Source: Puccinellia tenuiflora (Eukaryota; Streptophyta; Magnoliopsida; Poales; Poaceae). From it: a DNA stretch of 64,000 bases. The stretch spans positions 989,290-1,053,289 of the forward strand of contig QRDG01001991.1 in the NCBI GenBank assembly GCA_012064385.1, read 5' to 3'. This document shows positions 42,781 through 53,895 of this stretch, piece by piece (the first letter of the stretch is position 1; every line of letters starts with the position of its first letter). The notes under the pieces are model-generated. The model had not been told where the DNA came from, did no database searches, and worked only from the letters and a program-made list of their open reading frames with translations. A program made the position numbers and the translations under genes.

Positions 42781-45700
42781 GAGGGACATCAGTCAGGTGA
42801 CCTGCTACAAGTGCAAGAACAAGGGACATTACTCAAATGAGTGCCCAGAAAAGAAGGCCGAGGAAGCCGCCAAGCCCAATCCATTTCAGAAGGGACATGT
42901 GAATCATGTCAACGTAGAGGAAGTATATGAGGAACCTGACGCTGTGATTGGTACGCTCTTACTTAACTCCTTTACAGCATTGGTTTTATTTGACACCGGA
43001 GCATCTCATTCATTCATATCAAGAGATTTTGTTAGAAAACATGAATTGCCGGTAGAAACCATGGGAAAACCTATGAAAGTCAGTTCTCCTGGTGGCGAGA
43101 TGATAGTAAATGCTGGGTGTAGAAGGTTAGTGCTACAAATAGGGAAATACTATTTCCCGGTGAATTTGATAGTCTTAGATTCCCAAGGACTAGACGTTAT
43201 TCTGGGAATGGATTGGATGACACGTTTTGGGGGAGTAATAGATTGTGTAAATAGAACAATTTCATTGACAACCCCGGACAGCAAGAGGATCAAATTCAAG
43301 TCCAAGTTCAAGTTGAAGCAGATTAAGCTAAATTCTCTTAAGGGGGTTAGCATTGAGGAGGTACCCATAGTGAGGGAATATTCTGATGTATTTCCAGATG
43401 AATTACCGGGAATGTCACCAGATAGAGATGTGGAATTTCTCATTGAGTTAGTACCGGGGACAGGACCCATAGCTAAGAGGCCATATCCAATGGCGGTAGA
43501 TGAATTGAAGGAACTCAAGAAACAATTAGATGAACATCTCCAGAAGGGATTCATTCGTCCGAGCTCTTCGCCATGGGGAGCTCCGATACTATTTGTCGAG
43601 AAGAAGGATAGTACACAGAGGCTAGTTACAGATTATCGTTCACTGAACGAAGTGACGATCAAGAATAAGTACCCACTACCCAAGATCAATGATCTGTTCG
43701 ACCAGTTGGAAGGTGCATGTGTATTCTCTAAGATCGATCTTTGATCAGGGTATTTCCAAATGAAGGTTAGGGAAATGGACATACCTAAGACCGCATTTAC
43801 CACTAGGTATGGTCTGTATGAGTACACAGTGATGCCTTTTGGACTGACCAACGCACCGGCATACTTCATGAATATGATGAATAAGGTGTTCATGGATTTT
43901 CTGGATAAATTTGTTGTTGCCTTCATTGATGACATATTAATTTATTCCAAGAGTCACAAGGAGCATGAGGAACACCTACACATAGTGTTGCAGAGGTTGA
44001 GAGAGCACAAGCTGTATGCCAAATTCAGCAAGTGTGAATTTTGGTTGGAGAAAGTTGGATTCTTAGGTCACGTGGTGTCTAAGGAAGGAATCGCAGTGGA
44101 CCCAGAAAAGGTGTCCGCAGTAACAGAGTGGGAACCACCCAAGAACGTGGGAGAAATCCGTAGTTTTCTAGGCTTGGCAGGCTATTATAGGAGGTTTATT
44201 GAAAATTTCTCGAAGATTGCTAAACCAATGACGGAGTTATTGAAGAAGGATAAAAAGTTTGAGTGGACTGAAGCCTGTGAAACTAGTTTCCAAGATTTGA
44301 AGAAGCGGTTAGTATCAGCACCAGTCTTGGGTCTACCAGATATAGAAAAAGATTTCCAAGTATATTGCGACGCATCGCGTCATGGTTTAGGGAGTGTATT
44401 GATGCAGGGAGGAAAAGTAGTTTCTTATGCCTCCAGACAGCTCAAGAAGCATGAAGTCAACTATCCAACTCATGATCTAGAGTTAGCTTCAGTAGTTCAT
44501 GCACTGAAGACTTGGAGACAGTACCTGATGGGAAAAAGGTGTGAGGTCTTCACCGATCACAAGAGTCTCAAATATATCTTCACCCAGAAGGAGCTGAACA
44601 TGAGACAAAGAAGATGGTTAGAACTCATAAAAGATTATGATTTGAGCTTGCAATATCACCCTGGAAAAGCCAACGTAGTGGCTGACGCTTTAAGCCGTAA
44701 GGTTCATGTTAATGGATTAACGGCAGGAGAATTGCCAGAAGATTTATGCAATGCATTTAAAGACCTTAGATTGGAAGTGGTACCTGATGGTTTTATAGCA
44801 GCACTAGAGGTGCAACCAATGTTGATGGATAAGATACGAGAAGCACAGAAGGGAGATAAAGTGATGGAAGAAATCAAGACCAATCTGAGTGAAGGCAAAG
44901 CCAAAGGATTCCGGGAGGACGAACAAGGTACGATGTGGTTCGAGAACCGTATTTGTGTGCCGCAAGATGAAGACCTTAGGAAACTAATCTTACAAGAGGC
45001 ACATGACTCACCTTATTCAATACATCCGGGTAACACCAAGATGTATATGGATGTAAAGGAGAGATTTTGGTGGAATGGTTTGAAAAGAGATATCGCAGAA
45101 TATATTGCCAAGTGTGACGTGTGTAGCCGCGTGAAGGCAGAACATCAGAAACCCGCTGGACTGCTACAACCATTACCAGTGCCAGAATGGAAATGGGAGC
45201 AAATTGGCATGGATTTCATCACAGGACTACCCAGAACCAAGTCGGGTTATGATTCGATATGGGTGATTGTTGACCGTCTGACCAAAGTAGCTCACTTTAT
45301 TCCTGTGAAAACTACTTATACCAGTGCAAAGCTAGCAGATATTTACATGAAGAGAATTGTGAGTTTGCATGGTGTTCCCAAGAAGATTGTATCTGATAGA
45401 GGTACCCAATTTACCTCACATTTCTGGAAGCAGTTGCATGAGTCATTAGGAACAAGATTAGAATTCAGTACAGCTTTTCACCCACAGACTGATGGACAGA
45501 CTGAGAGAGTCAATCAGATTCTGGAAGACATGCTTAGGGCATGTGCACTGGATTATAAATCTAGCTGGGATGATAACTTGCCATATGCAGAATTCTCATA
45601 CAACAATAGCTACCAGGCTAGTATTGAGATGGCACCTTTTGAGGCATTGTACGGAAGAAAATGCACTACACAATTACTGTGGAGTGGTGTAGGTGAGCGT

Positions 45701-46210
45701 AGCTTATTTGGACCTGACATAATCCAAGAAGCTGAAGAGAAGGTCAGATTGATAAAGGACAGGTTGAAAATAGCACAATAAAGGCAGAAAAGTTATGCGG
45801 ATTCCAAGCGTAGAGAAATTACCTATGAGGTAGGTGATAGAGCATACCTTAGAGTCTCACCTCTACGTGGTGTGAAGAGGTTTGGAATCAAAGGAAAGTT
45901 AGCACCTCGATTCATTGGACCCTATAAGGTTCTCTCTCGTAAAGGCGAAGTTGCATATGAGTTGGAACTACCAGAGGTACTATCAGCAATTCACAACGTG
46001 TTCCATGTTAGCCAGTTGAAAAAGTGTCACCCTGAGATGGCCGAGACAGCGCTGCGTGATACTGTGCCCTTGGAGGAAGTTCAACTGGAGAGTGATTTGA
46101 CTTATGAGGAGAAGCCAATCAAGATTTTGGAAACTGCAGAGAGAATTACTCGTACCAAGACAATCAAGTTCTGCAAAGTCCAATGGAGCCATCATACTGA
46201 AGAGGAAGCT

Positions 46211-46940
46211 TGTAACACCCCGGCCACTCCCGGACCGGCGCCTGTTACGCCTGGCAGCTCTCTAGGATCTCTAGACTGGCCCCACAGACCAACACTAGTC
46301 TTTTCTGCGCACTTTGTCCTCACTCGTGCGTACCCGGGAAGGACTTCCCGGTCGGTCACCCATCCCAATATTACCCCAGGCCAAGCACGCTTAACATCTG
46401 GGTTCTATCGAGATGAGCTTCCGGAAAAGAAGTTGCAACTTGTTGATATGAGTATCCTATTAATCCTATTGAGCCCTGAGCCAGGATCTCACATCCTTCC
46501 CCCCTTAGAAGACCGACGCCCTCGTCGGTCAACCCCAGTCCAGGAACTTCCCCCTTTGGCACCCGTCTGTGCGTCCAGTGCCGGCACATGTCCCACATGT
46601 CCGCGCCTCTGACCCGCACACGCCCGAGTTACCGCAAGGGTCGGCTCTGATACCAATTGTAACACCCCGGCCACTCCCGGACCGGCGCCTGTTACGCCTG
46701 GCAGCTCTCTAGGATCTCTAGACTGGCCCCACAGACCAACACTAGTCTTTTCTGCGCACTTTGTCCTCACTCGTGCGTACCCGGGAAGGACTTCCCGGTC
46801 GGTCACCCATCCCAATATTACCCCAGGCCAAGCACGCTTAACATCTGGGTTCTATCGAGATGAGCTTCCGGAAAAGAAGTTGCAACTTGTTGATATGAGT
46901 ATCCTATTAATCCTATTGAGCCCTGAGCCAGGATCTCACA
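46211..46940 (-). mobile_element. Cassandra-type TRIM with a 5S rRNA-like promoter in its LTRs
   Basis: 730 bp flanked by AAGCT (46206-46210, 46941-46945). Two LTRs of 283 bp (46211-46493 and 46658-46940), identical by eye, enclose 164 bp without coding capacity. On the minus strand each LTR runs TGTGAGATCC...GTGTTACA. A primer-binding site (TTGGTATCAGAGCC, seen as its complement at 46643-46656) and a G-rich polypurine tract lie at the right places. Within each LTR, GTTAAGCGTGCTTGG and GGATGGGTGACC followed by CGGGAAGTCC match box A and box C of plant 5S rRNA genes (46342-46396 and 46789-46843). 5S-like LTRs define the Cassandra TRIMs of plants. It splits the chromodomain of gag-pol. Confidence 0.92.
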
Positions 46941-47029
46941 AAGCTACCTGGGAACGGGAAGATGACCTGCGAGAAGAACACCCGCACCTATTTGCTAACC
47001 AATCCGAATCTCGGGGACGAGATTCATCT

Positions 47030-47043
47030 TAAGGGGGTTAGAT
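47030..47043 (+). promoter_or_regulatory. polypurine tract of the young chromovirus
   Basis: TAAGGGGGTTAGAT, overlapping the gag-pol stop codon and abutting the 3' LTR start TGTGAAGAG at 47044. Confidence 0.85.
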
Positions 47044-48402
47044 TGTGAAGAGTGCCAGGAGTGCTGTGAGTGTTGCAACCTGAACAACTATCAAGGCAAG
47101 TGCATACACAATTCATGAATGACCTATTACTATGTTTTTATATTGCACCTTAGACTATTTTCCAGTAGCATGCATGATAGGCTGTTTTTAATGAAGTTAT
47201 ATGCTATGCAAACCTGTTAGGTTAGCCACATGACTAGTTGATTTAGTGACCTATATTAATTTAGTAGATTGCTTGCTGCAAAAATTATTGTTTTGTGGTA
47301 AATGACTTAAGAAAATTCTACTAAATTAATCAATCACCTGGGTGGATTTTGGAGTTGTATTGGTGGGTCAAAGTTGAGTGGCTGCTCAGGCCCAGTTCTG
47401 CGGGTACCTGAGTACGTGCACTTGTGCTCGCCACCCAGGGTATTAGAGATTTCATGTCACTCCATGTCTAGCTTACTTCCAGTGCAGCCACTAGTCATAT
47501 GGGCTCTGTCTTGACTAAGTATGTTGTGTGGACTCGACCCGGCTTGACAAGCTGATGTAGGGGTTGTAGGTGGAACGGGTCAAGCCGTTGGGTTGGGAAA
47601 ATGCTTCTGAATGGTCTCGTCTTGGTCTTCTCCTTTTCTTTTCACTAAATGAGGGTTAAGGATGGAATGGGTTGATCGAGTCTAGTGGGGAAAGTGCCAC
47701 AAACTCTCGAGAGTAAATAAAACTAAGATCTTAGCCGTGTCCCCGGTTATGGACAATTTGAGTAACTAAGCAAGGTGGTCGACAGAAGAATCTCATTCAT
47801 TCCAATTTCATAATAAAATTTGATGGGTGAACAAGGGTAGAAGAGATATTGGTTTTCATGCCATGTTTATCTCATAAATAGTTGGTTTTAAAAGAAATGA
47901 ATTTTGAAAGTATAGGATAAAATTTGCTTTGCGCAAGAGCCTTGAACTCCACCAGCCAAATATGCATGTAGAGATAGTCTTGCCATTTAATATCCACCAT
48001 AGTATGACACTTGCCAGCCTGTCACAAGGTATTGACCCACATTCTCTGGGCTGCAACGTTAATGTTGCAGGTTGTTCAGATGAGGAGTAAGGACGTTTGA
48101 ATTCTTTCGAGCTTACAACCAACATGTTCGCCAGTGGCACATGGAGATGATGGAGCTCAGTGCTACTTTATTTATGCTGCTTGAACTCTGAATAATATTT
48201 GTGGAACTTTGTTTATTTTACGCTAGCTTCGGCTATGCAAAGTTGTAATAAAGTACTTTATTCTGGATCATTCGTACTTGCGATGTAATAATGTTTAACA
48301 TTTATGCATGATATTACATCCTGTTGGTGAATGCTAGCCATACTCGATCCAGGGCCTAGCAATTCACGAGGTATTCTTACTTTTCAAAGTGAGGGTGCTA
48401 CA
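47044..48402 (+). repeat. complete 3' LTR of the young chromovirus
   Basis: 1,359 bp, TGTGAAGAG...GGTGCTACA, followed by the TTTGT duplication. It serves as the reference for the two left LTR copies. A 94-codon minus-strand open frame (47856-48140) translates identically in all three copies, which reflects copy identity, not a gene. Confidence 0.93.
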
Positions 48403-48407
48403 TTTGT

Positions 48408-48772
48408 GGAGATGTTTAAAATGATTTCATCTTTTTTTTTTGCAATCTTTGGATCCTTAATATAGTTTGATTTCCTCTAATTATTCGTCAATGAATAAGT
48501 GCATTTGATTTCATTCATATCTTGAGAAATGCACACCTTTATGGAGGAACTCTTATTATATTGGCTCTCTAAATTTTTTTTCTTCCCATTTCGGCAATCG
48601 ATGCCAATGGGGGAGAAGTTTAGAGGGTTTAAGGGAATTTGGGTTTTATGCTTTTGTTGCATTTGCCTTTAATGCGCTTTGCATCCTTGCTTGTTTGTCA
48701 TGCAAGGTTGCTTTATTCTTTATATAAACCCTCTTAAACGGGATTGTCATCAATTACCAAAATGGGGGAGAT
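48408..48772 (+). other. 3' end of the internal domain of the gag-only element
   Basis: Continues the T-rich non-coding region after the chromovirus. It has a TGGGGGAG motif at 48608 and ends with the true polypurine tract (TGGGGGAG at 48763-48770, then AT) right before the 3' LTR. Confidence 0.75.
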
Positions 48773-51700
48773 TGAAAGTGCATGGTTGCCCCCATGCATG
48801 GTTTTGGTAATTAATGACAATCTCTATGGACTAATATTTGCATTGAGCTATATTTGTAGGTGTCCATTAGCTTGTTTGTCTCCATTTGTTGGAGTCAAGA
48901 TTGGAGTCAAGGTTTAGGGAAGAAGATCATTTGTTGATCAAGGCCAAGGTGTTCGTCATCAAGACAAAGGCCAAGTGAAGATATGTCGAAGAGGTGCTTC
49001 TCCCATCTTGGTGTATGGGGGAGCCACATGTGAATCTTCACCAAGCAAAGCGCAATCAAGAAGATGGTTCTTCTTAAGGAGATGAAGATCGTCTCCATCG
49101 ACCTCAAGTGGATTAATGCGCAAGGCAAAGGTATGATCTTGATAGGGTTTATATTTTACCGGTCTCATGATGTTAGTTGAGATACCGGGTTATAGGATAG
49201 ATAGCCGTACTATCAAAAGGGCTCTCGACCGAATATAGTGATCGTATCATCGTAGAGAGCACAAACCTTTGCCTCCATGCAATCATCTCTATTGGTTCTT
49301 ATTTGCCTCTTATCGTGGTGTGATCTTGGTGCTTGTCGTGCTCGTCATGACAAAGCTAAGTTCACCGAAAACGGTTTGCTTATGCCTCTTCTTTTTACGG
49401 TTTCGGTATTGGAGATTTTGCCGGTTCATCCGTGCAGAAGATTTATCTCTTCCATTTCTTTGCAAAATCTCCATTGCTTGTTTTCCATCTCCAAGGGTAG
49501 CTTTTGTCGTCCTCTTTCCAAAAAAATTGGGTTCACTTCTTTCGGACGTCAATTGCAAAAGATACGGCCTTTTCGGTTTGCGAAAAGGAGCTTTTACCTT
49601 TCCCCATTTGCTTTTATAATATCATGATGGACAATGATGTTTCTCTGCATGATCTTGTAGAGCTTTTCGTTGCGAGTCTAATGAGCCCAAGATCATCGAA
49701 AACGGAGTCCGGATGCAAAAGATATGCCCGTTTTCATATTGCAATTTTTGTTGTTTTCTGTGGGGCGGTAATTCCGGCCCTGAGGCCGGAAATTCCGGTC
49801 CCCGGAAGTTCCGGCCGTTGCACCGGAATATCCGGCCCATATTTTCATCTGAGCTTTTTTGGCTAAGTCTTTTTGGCTTTTCTCTCTGGAGGGGGACCGG
49901 AATTTTGCCTCGGAAGTTTTCTCGGAAATTTTCAGGGGTCCGGAATTTCCGGTCTTTGGTCCGGGATATCCGGCCCAAGGAAAATTTGGCTAAGTCTTTT
50001 TCGCGTTTTCTCTCGGGTGGGGGTCCGGAACTTTGCACCGGAGGTTTGCTCCGGAAATTTCCGGGGCACCGGAAATTCCGGTGTAAGCCCCGGAATATGC
50101 GGCCTCCGGCCGGAAGTTCCGGCCCCTTTAACCCGGAATTTCCGGCCCCTCGTTTTCCAACGGCTAGTTTTTGGGGGAGGCTATAAATAGCCCCCTTCTT
50201 CCCCCAAGTGCTGGTTGCTTACTTTGCTCAGCTCACTCACTCTCTCTCCTCCATTGTTGCAAACTTGTGAGCTTGATTCCTCTCAATCCCTCCGATGATT
50301 CTTGCCCAAATTTAGGGATTCTGTCGGCACAGTGGAAACCAGGGTACCACGGGCCGGCCTGCCAGGGCCCACAAGATTCTTTGGATGATTTTCGCTAAGG
50401 ACCAGGCTCTCCAAGCCTGGCGAGCCTCGCGAGGATATTCCCCTCGCGAAGGGTTTTTTCCTCCTCGCCGAGGGTTCTCTCCCTCGGCGAGGGATCGCAA
50501 CTCGACAAGGTGTCTCCGACGCCACCCGCAATTCTGCTAAGGAACAAGCCGAAGGGATCGGCGAGGTTTTTCGCCTCGCCGAGGCTCCTTCCTCACGAAG
50601 CCATCCCTGCCTCCGCGGCAGAGCGCACATGGGCTCTGCGCCATGTGCCGAGTGACGCGAGCGCTTACGCGCGATGACGACGACGCCGCAGTTGCCGTTT
50701 CCATGTATAAAGGAGTCAACAAAGTAGCACCAAGCAAAGCGGACAACGAGTATTGCCACTTCGGTGATAAGGGAACCGTCTGCAGCTACGCTCCAAGGGC
50801 AGCGTCACCGTGGGACCCGTTCCGCCTCCGCAGCGCCAGCTCGCCGCCCGTTGGACGGTGGCCTTTTCCAGCTTTGGTGACGCCGTCCCTGCCCTGGACC
50901 GCGTCCATGGCCTTCACCTTTCTGGTGGACCTCACCTTTATAGTGCACCGCGCCTCCTCCTTCGTCGCCGTGTGGTAACCCTTCCCGCCCAAATGTTTGG
51001 GCGGAAGAGGTCCAAGACGCCTATAAAAGGAGAAGGGGCGCGCCCAAGCAAAGGGTTCGGTTTTCGGAATCTGGGAGCTTAGACCAAACCCTAGATCTGA
51101 AGACTAGCAAGTAGCCATTGTTAGCCACCTCGAGCTCGACAAGCTCTCCTTGTACTGTGAACTCTCCAAGCAGTGCAATACACCATAGCAGGACGTAGGG
51201 GTTTTACCTCCACAAGAGGGCCCTGAACCTGGGTAAGACCGAGCGTTCCATCTTTGCAGTGCTGTCCCACAGCGAGTCTGGCGAGCACCGTCGCCGGAGC
51301 ACGTTGAGGGTTGTTTGATTCCGTGTTCAGCCCCTTACTCGATCCTTCTCGAGACACACCCAGTTCCTGGGACAGTTCTCCGACAGATTCAAGAGAGGAG
51401 ATCTAGATCTACCATTCCACCAATCAAAATCTCTCTAAGTGAGGGGAACCTAGTGGATTTAGATTTGGGGTTGCTTTGTGTTCATCCCCTTTATTCTTCC
51501 TCTCTTATTCCCTCCATACCATTAGTTGCTTTGGTTGGAATTTGGGAGTGAAGAATTTGACCACTTCGTGTGCTCTTGCCTTTTGCATTAGTTGCATCGG
51601 GTTGCTCTCTCCACGGTGATACGTGAAGTTGAAGGTTGAGAAGCTTGTTACTCTTGGGTGCATTGTGTTCCCAAGAGCTTGTTGCCTCTTGGGTGCATCG

Positions 51701-52280
51701 TGTACCCTAGACGGTTTGGAGGTGCCGCGAAGACTTCGGTTGTGAAGCTTCGGCACGAATTTGGGAGCCCCCAATTGAGTTGTGGGTGTGTGCCCCAAGA
51801 GAAGTTGCAAAAGGGTTCCGGAATCCGCCTCGAAGGATTTCGATAGTGGAAGGTGAACCAATCCCTTGGGTGAGGTTCATCGGAGAATAGGGTGAGGCCT
51901 TTGTGGCATCTTGAGTAGGCCTCTTGTGGCGAGCTCACACCCCTCCAACGAGACGTACTCCCTTAACAAGGAGGAACTCGGGAATACATCCTCGTCTCCG
52001 CGTGCCTCGATTATCTCTATACCCGAGCTTTTACTTATGCAATTTACATTGTGATAGCCATCGTGCTTGAAGTTCTTATCTAGCTATCACCTTGTCGCTT
52101 AAATTGCTTAGCATAAGTTGTTGGTGCACATAGGTGAGCCTAGTAATTAGGTTGTTGGCTTGTTAATTTAAACACATAGTTTTATTCCGCAATTATCAAG
52201 CCCCTAATTAGAAAAAGTTTTAATCGCCTATTCACCCCCCCCCCCTCTAGGCGACATCCGGGACATCGTTTGTTCTTTCA
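48773..52280 (+). repeat. 3' LTR of the gag-only element, interrupted by a solo LTR
   Basis: 3,508 bp including the insertion 50322-51385 and its duplication; about 2,439 bp without it, matching the 2,428-bp 5' LTR. The CCGGAAATTCCGG array is at 49768-50150 and the TATA box at 50181-50190. It ends TTCTTTCA and is followed by ACGAG. Confidence 0.9.
50322..51385 (+). mobile_element. solo LTR, TGTCGG...CCGACA family, plus orientation
   Basis: 1,064 bp flanked by GATTC (50317-50321 and 51386-51390). The uninterrupted target is visible at 31390-31420 in the 5' LTR. The TATA box is CTATAAAAGG at 51021-51030. Palindromic CCTCGCGAGG, CCTCGCCGAGGG and CCTCGGCGAGGG strings are clustered at 50425-50590. 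Same family as 19424-20490. No internal domain. Confidence 0.9.
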
Positions 52281-52285
52281 ACGAG

Positions 52286-53895
52286 TAGAAGACCAAGCGC
52301 GACACCGACAATGCCAACTTCGAGATTGAGTAAGCCAAGCTCAAGGCCGACGCCGATAGCGACAAGCTCATGACTGACCTCAAGACCATCCGCGAGGAGT
52401 TCGTTGCCGGGTTATCCAAGTTCTTCAAGCCCTCACATGACTCTTCATCGAGCTTATTGTCCACACCACTACAAGATGGTGACCATGAAGATGGCAAGAA
52501 GACGGTCAAGCATGGGATTTTCCCTTCGACCAAGGAGGCGAGCATTGAAGAGGCTACCACTTGTGACGGCGAGCCAAGTGAAGAAGTTGAACATTGGAGT
52601 TTCCCTTCAACCAAGGTGGCGAATGGAGTTGAGTCTACCGGGCCTATCCCTATGTGTTTGCAAGATGAGATGGTACCAATCCCATGTGAGCATGAGAGCC
52701 ACCTAGCCCACTTGAGTGAGAGTGCAAGTGAGTTGAGTGCCTACACCATATGTGAGATTGAGTGCTTCCACTTTGATGGAATGAGTCATACACCGCTTGA
52801 GTTGGGAGAGGTAGTTGATAGGTCAAGTGAGGCCATTTCGATTTCTAACAACTTACCCTCTACCTCTAGTGTGTTTACTCTTGTTGTGCTAGGTTCCATG
52901 GATGATGAGACGCCAAGCATCGACATGATGGTGCCTATGATGGAGAAGATGTACATGGAGGATGAAGTCGATGCCACCCCATGCTTCCATAAAGATGTAC
53001 AAGTCGGCCACATGGACGACGCTACTTCTACCACAACACCTACTTCACATGAGCGGGACTACAAAGGTACGCATATAGGTGTTGATGATGCCATGCTCCC
53101 ACTAGTGGACATGATGACTTGTGATTGCTTGCATGCTATGGAGGATCATTTTGATGTCACCTATGCTTATTTTGTATTCCCATGTGATACCTTGTTTCAA
53201 ACCAATGTTGATCATGTGGATTTTCCTATGTGTGATGATCTTGCCACATGCATGCCTTGCTATGAATCTTTCAAATTTTCTCCCATTGTTGCATGCAATA
53301 TGTCGAACAATTACTCTTTCATATGTGTTGCTTGCAATGATGATGAAATTCTTGACAATGAGTTTGCCCCCATAGCATTCTCACATTTTGGAGATTTGTC
53401 TTGTTTGAGTGTTGAGTTTGTTTCTTTCTTCGTTTTGCATGTTGCCCATCCGCATACTTCATATATTCAAATTGATTGTAGTGCGTTTGGTGATGTGCAA
53501 ATGGAGAGATGTATCATAATGGATGATGCATTCATGTACCATTCACACAATTTCTTTTTATGGAATTTTGTGTGTAATGGCTCACGCTTCATCATGTCAA
53601 CCTCAATTGAGCATGAGTTGACAAAAGAGCTCTTGAGAGCATTTTTCATGAGAGTTGTGGCTCCTTTCCACATCTATTGCCTTTTCCATGTGTTGCATCG
53701 AACAAATTGAACAATTGCTCTTTCCTTTGGTTCGCGTGCAAACATGTGAGTGATTTTGGTTCCCTTTGTGACATACATGTTTCCATGATCTTTCATATAG
53801 ATGATTTATGTGTCGCCGCAAACTTGATGAGCAATTTCTCTTTCCTCATGTTTGTTGGCCACCATAATGATATTTTGAGCATGTCTTGTCATGAG
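52286..53895 (+). pseudogene. host-element reading frame, middle part (Cys/Asn/His-rich degenerate repeats)
   Basis: Continues the frame broken at 29871: stops at 52286-52288 and 52334-52336, then open from 52370 to 53710. It begins with a helical AKLKADADSDKLMTDLKT stretch. From about 53270 a motif recurs at irregular spacing: NMSNNYSFICVACN (about 53297), NKLNNCSFLWFACK (about 53704, other frame) and NLMSNFSFLMFVG (about 53822). A related CSSLCFVCTHD appears after the next insertion (about 58970). No gag or pol domain is recognised. Met/His/Cys/Phe are frequent. Cut by the 53896 solo LTR. Confidence 0.5.

Larger units (their letters stand above)
41819..47032 (+). pseudogene. young chromovirus gag-pol, near-intact but with two stops and a TRIM insertion
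   Basis: One frame throughout. Poly-Asn (residues 9-22) and poly-Pro (50-65); Gag core with QWWETY near 124; a His/Asn/Gly-rich linker (about 262-318); CCHC knuckle CYKCKNKGHYSNEC from residue 329; protease DTGASHSF from 392; reverse transcriptase with FIDDIL from 702; RNase H DASRHGLG near 850; integrase with HHCC zinc region (near 45020-45120), GMDFITG, SDRGTQF and the Glu of QTDGQTERVN (catalytic residues retained); GPY module; chromodomain. Stops: TGA 43742-43744 where Arg is expected, and TAA 45779-45781. The chromodomain is split by the TRIM (46211-46940); the frame resumes at 46946 and ends at TAA 47030-47032. Compared with 2348-6768 it is far better preserved. Confidence 0.92.
37706..48402 (+). 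mobile_element. very young Ty3/gypsy chromovirus with an inverted LTR at its left end
   Basis: Bounded by TTTGT on both sides (37701-37705 and 48403-48407). Order: inverted LTR (37706-39058), 5' LTR lacking its first 96 bp (39059-40321), primer-binding site, extra gene, gag-pol with a TRIM inside, polypurine tract, full 3' LTR (47044-48402). The 5' and 3' LTRs differ at only 3 of 1,263 positions by eye, so insertion was recent. Both outer termini are LTR 3' ends (TGTAGCACC... and ...GGTGCTACA), which is abnormal. Confidence 0.9.
29872..52280 (+). mobile_element. gag-only LTR retrotransposon, TGAAAG...TTCTTTCA family
   Basis: Flanked by ACGAG (29867-29871 and 52281-52285); the LTRs start TGAAAGTGCATGG and end GTTTGTTCTTTCA. 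Primer-binding site at 32302, polypurine tract AATGGGGGAGAT at 48761-48772. Own internal sequence is 32300-37700 plus 48408-48772: a copia-type gag frame followed by 3.4 kb without coding capacity. No protease, integrase, reverse transcriptase or RNase H is found, so it is non-autonomous. It contains the 37706-48402 chromovirus and a solo LTR (50322-51385) in its 3' LTR. Confidence 0.9.

Noticed and set aside
46335..46430. A genuine 5S rRNA gene
   Set aside because: Only the internal-control-like boxes match. The sequence is part of two identical LTRs with TSD, which fits a Cassandra-type TRIM.
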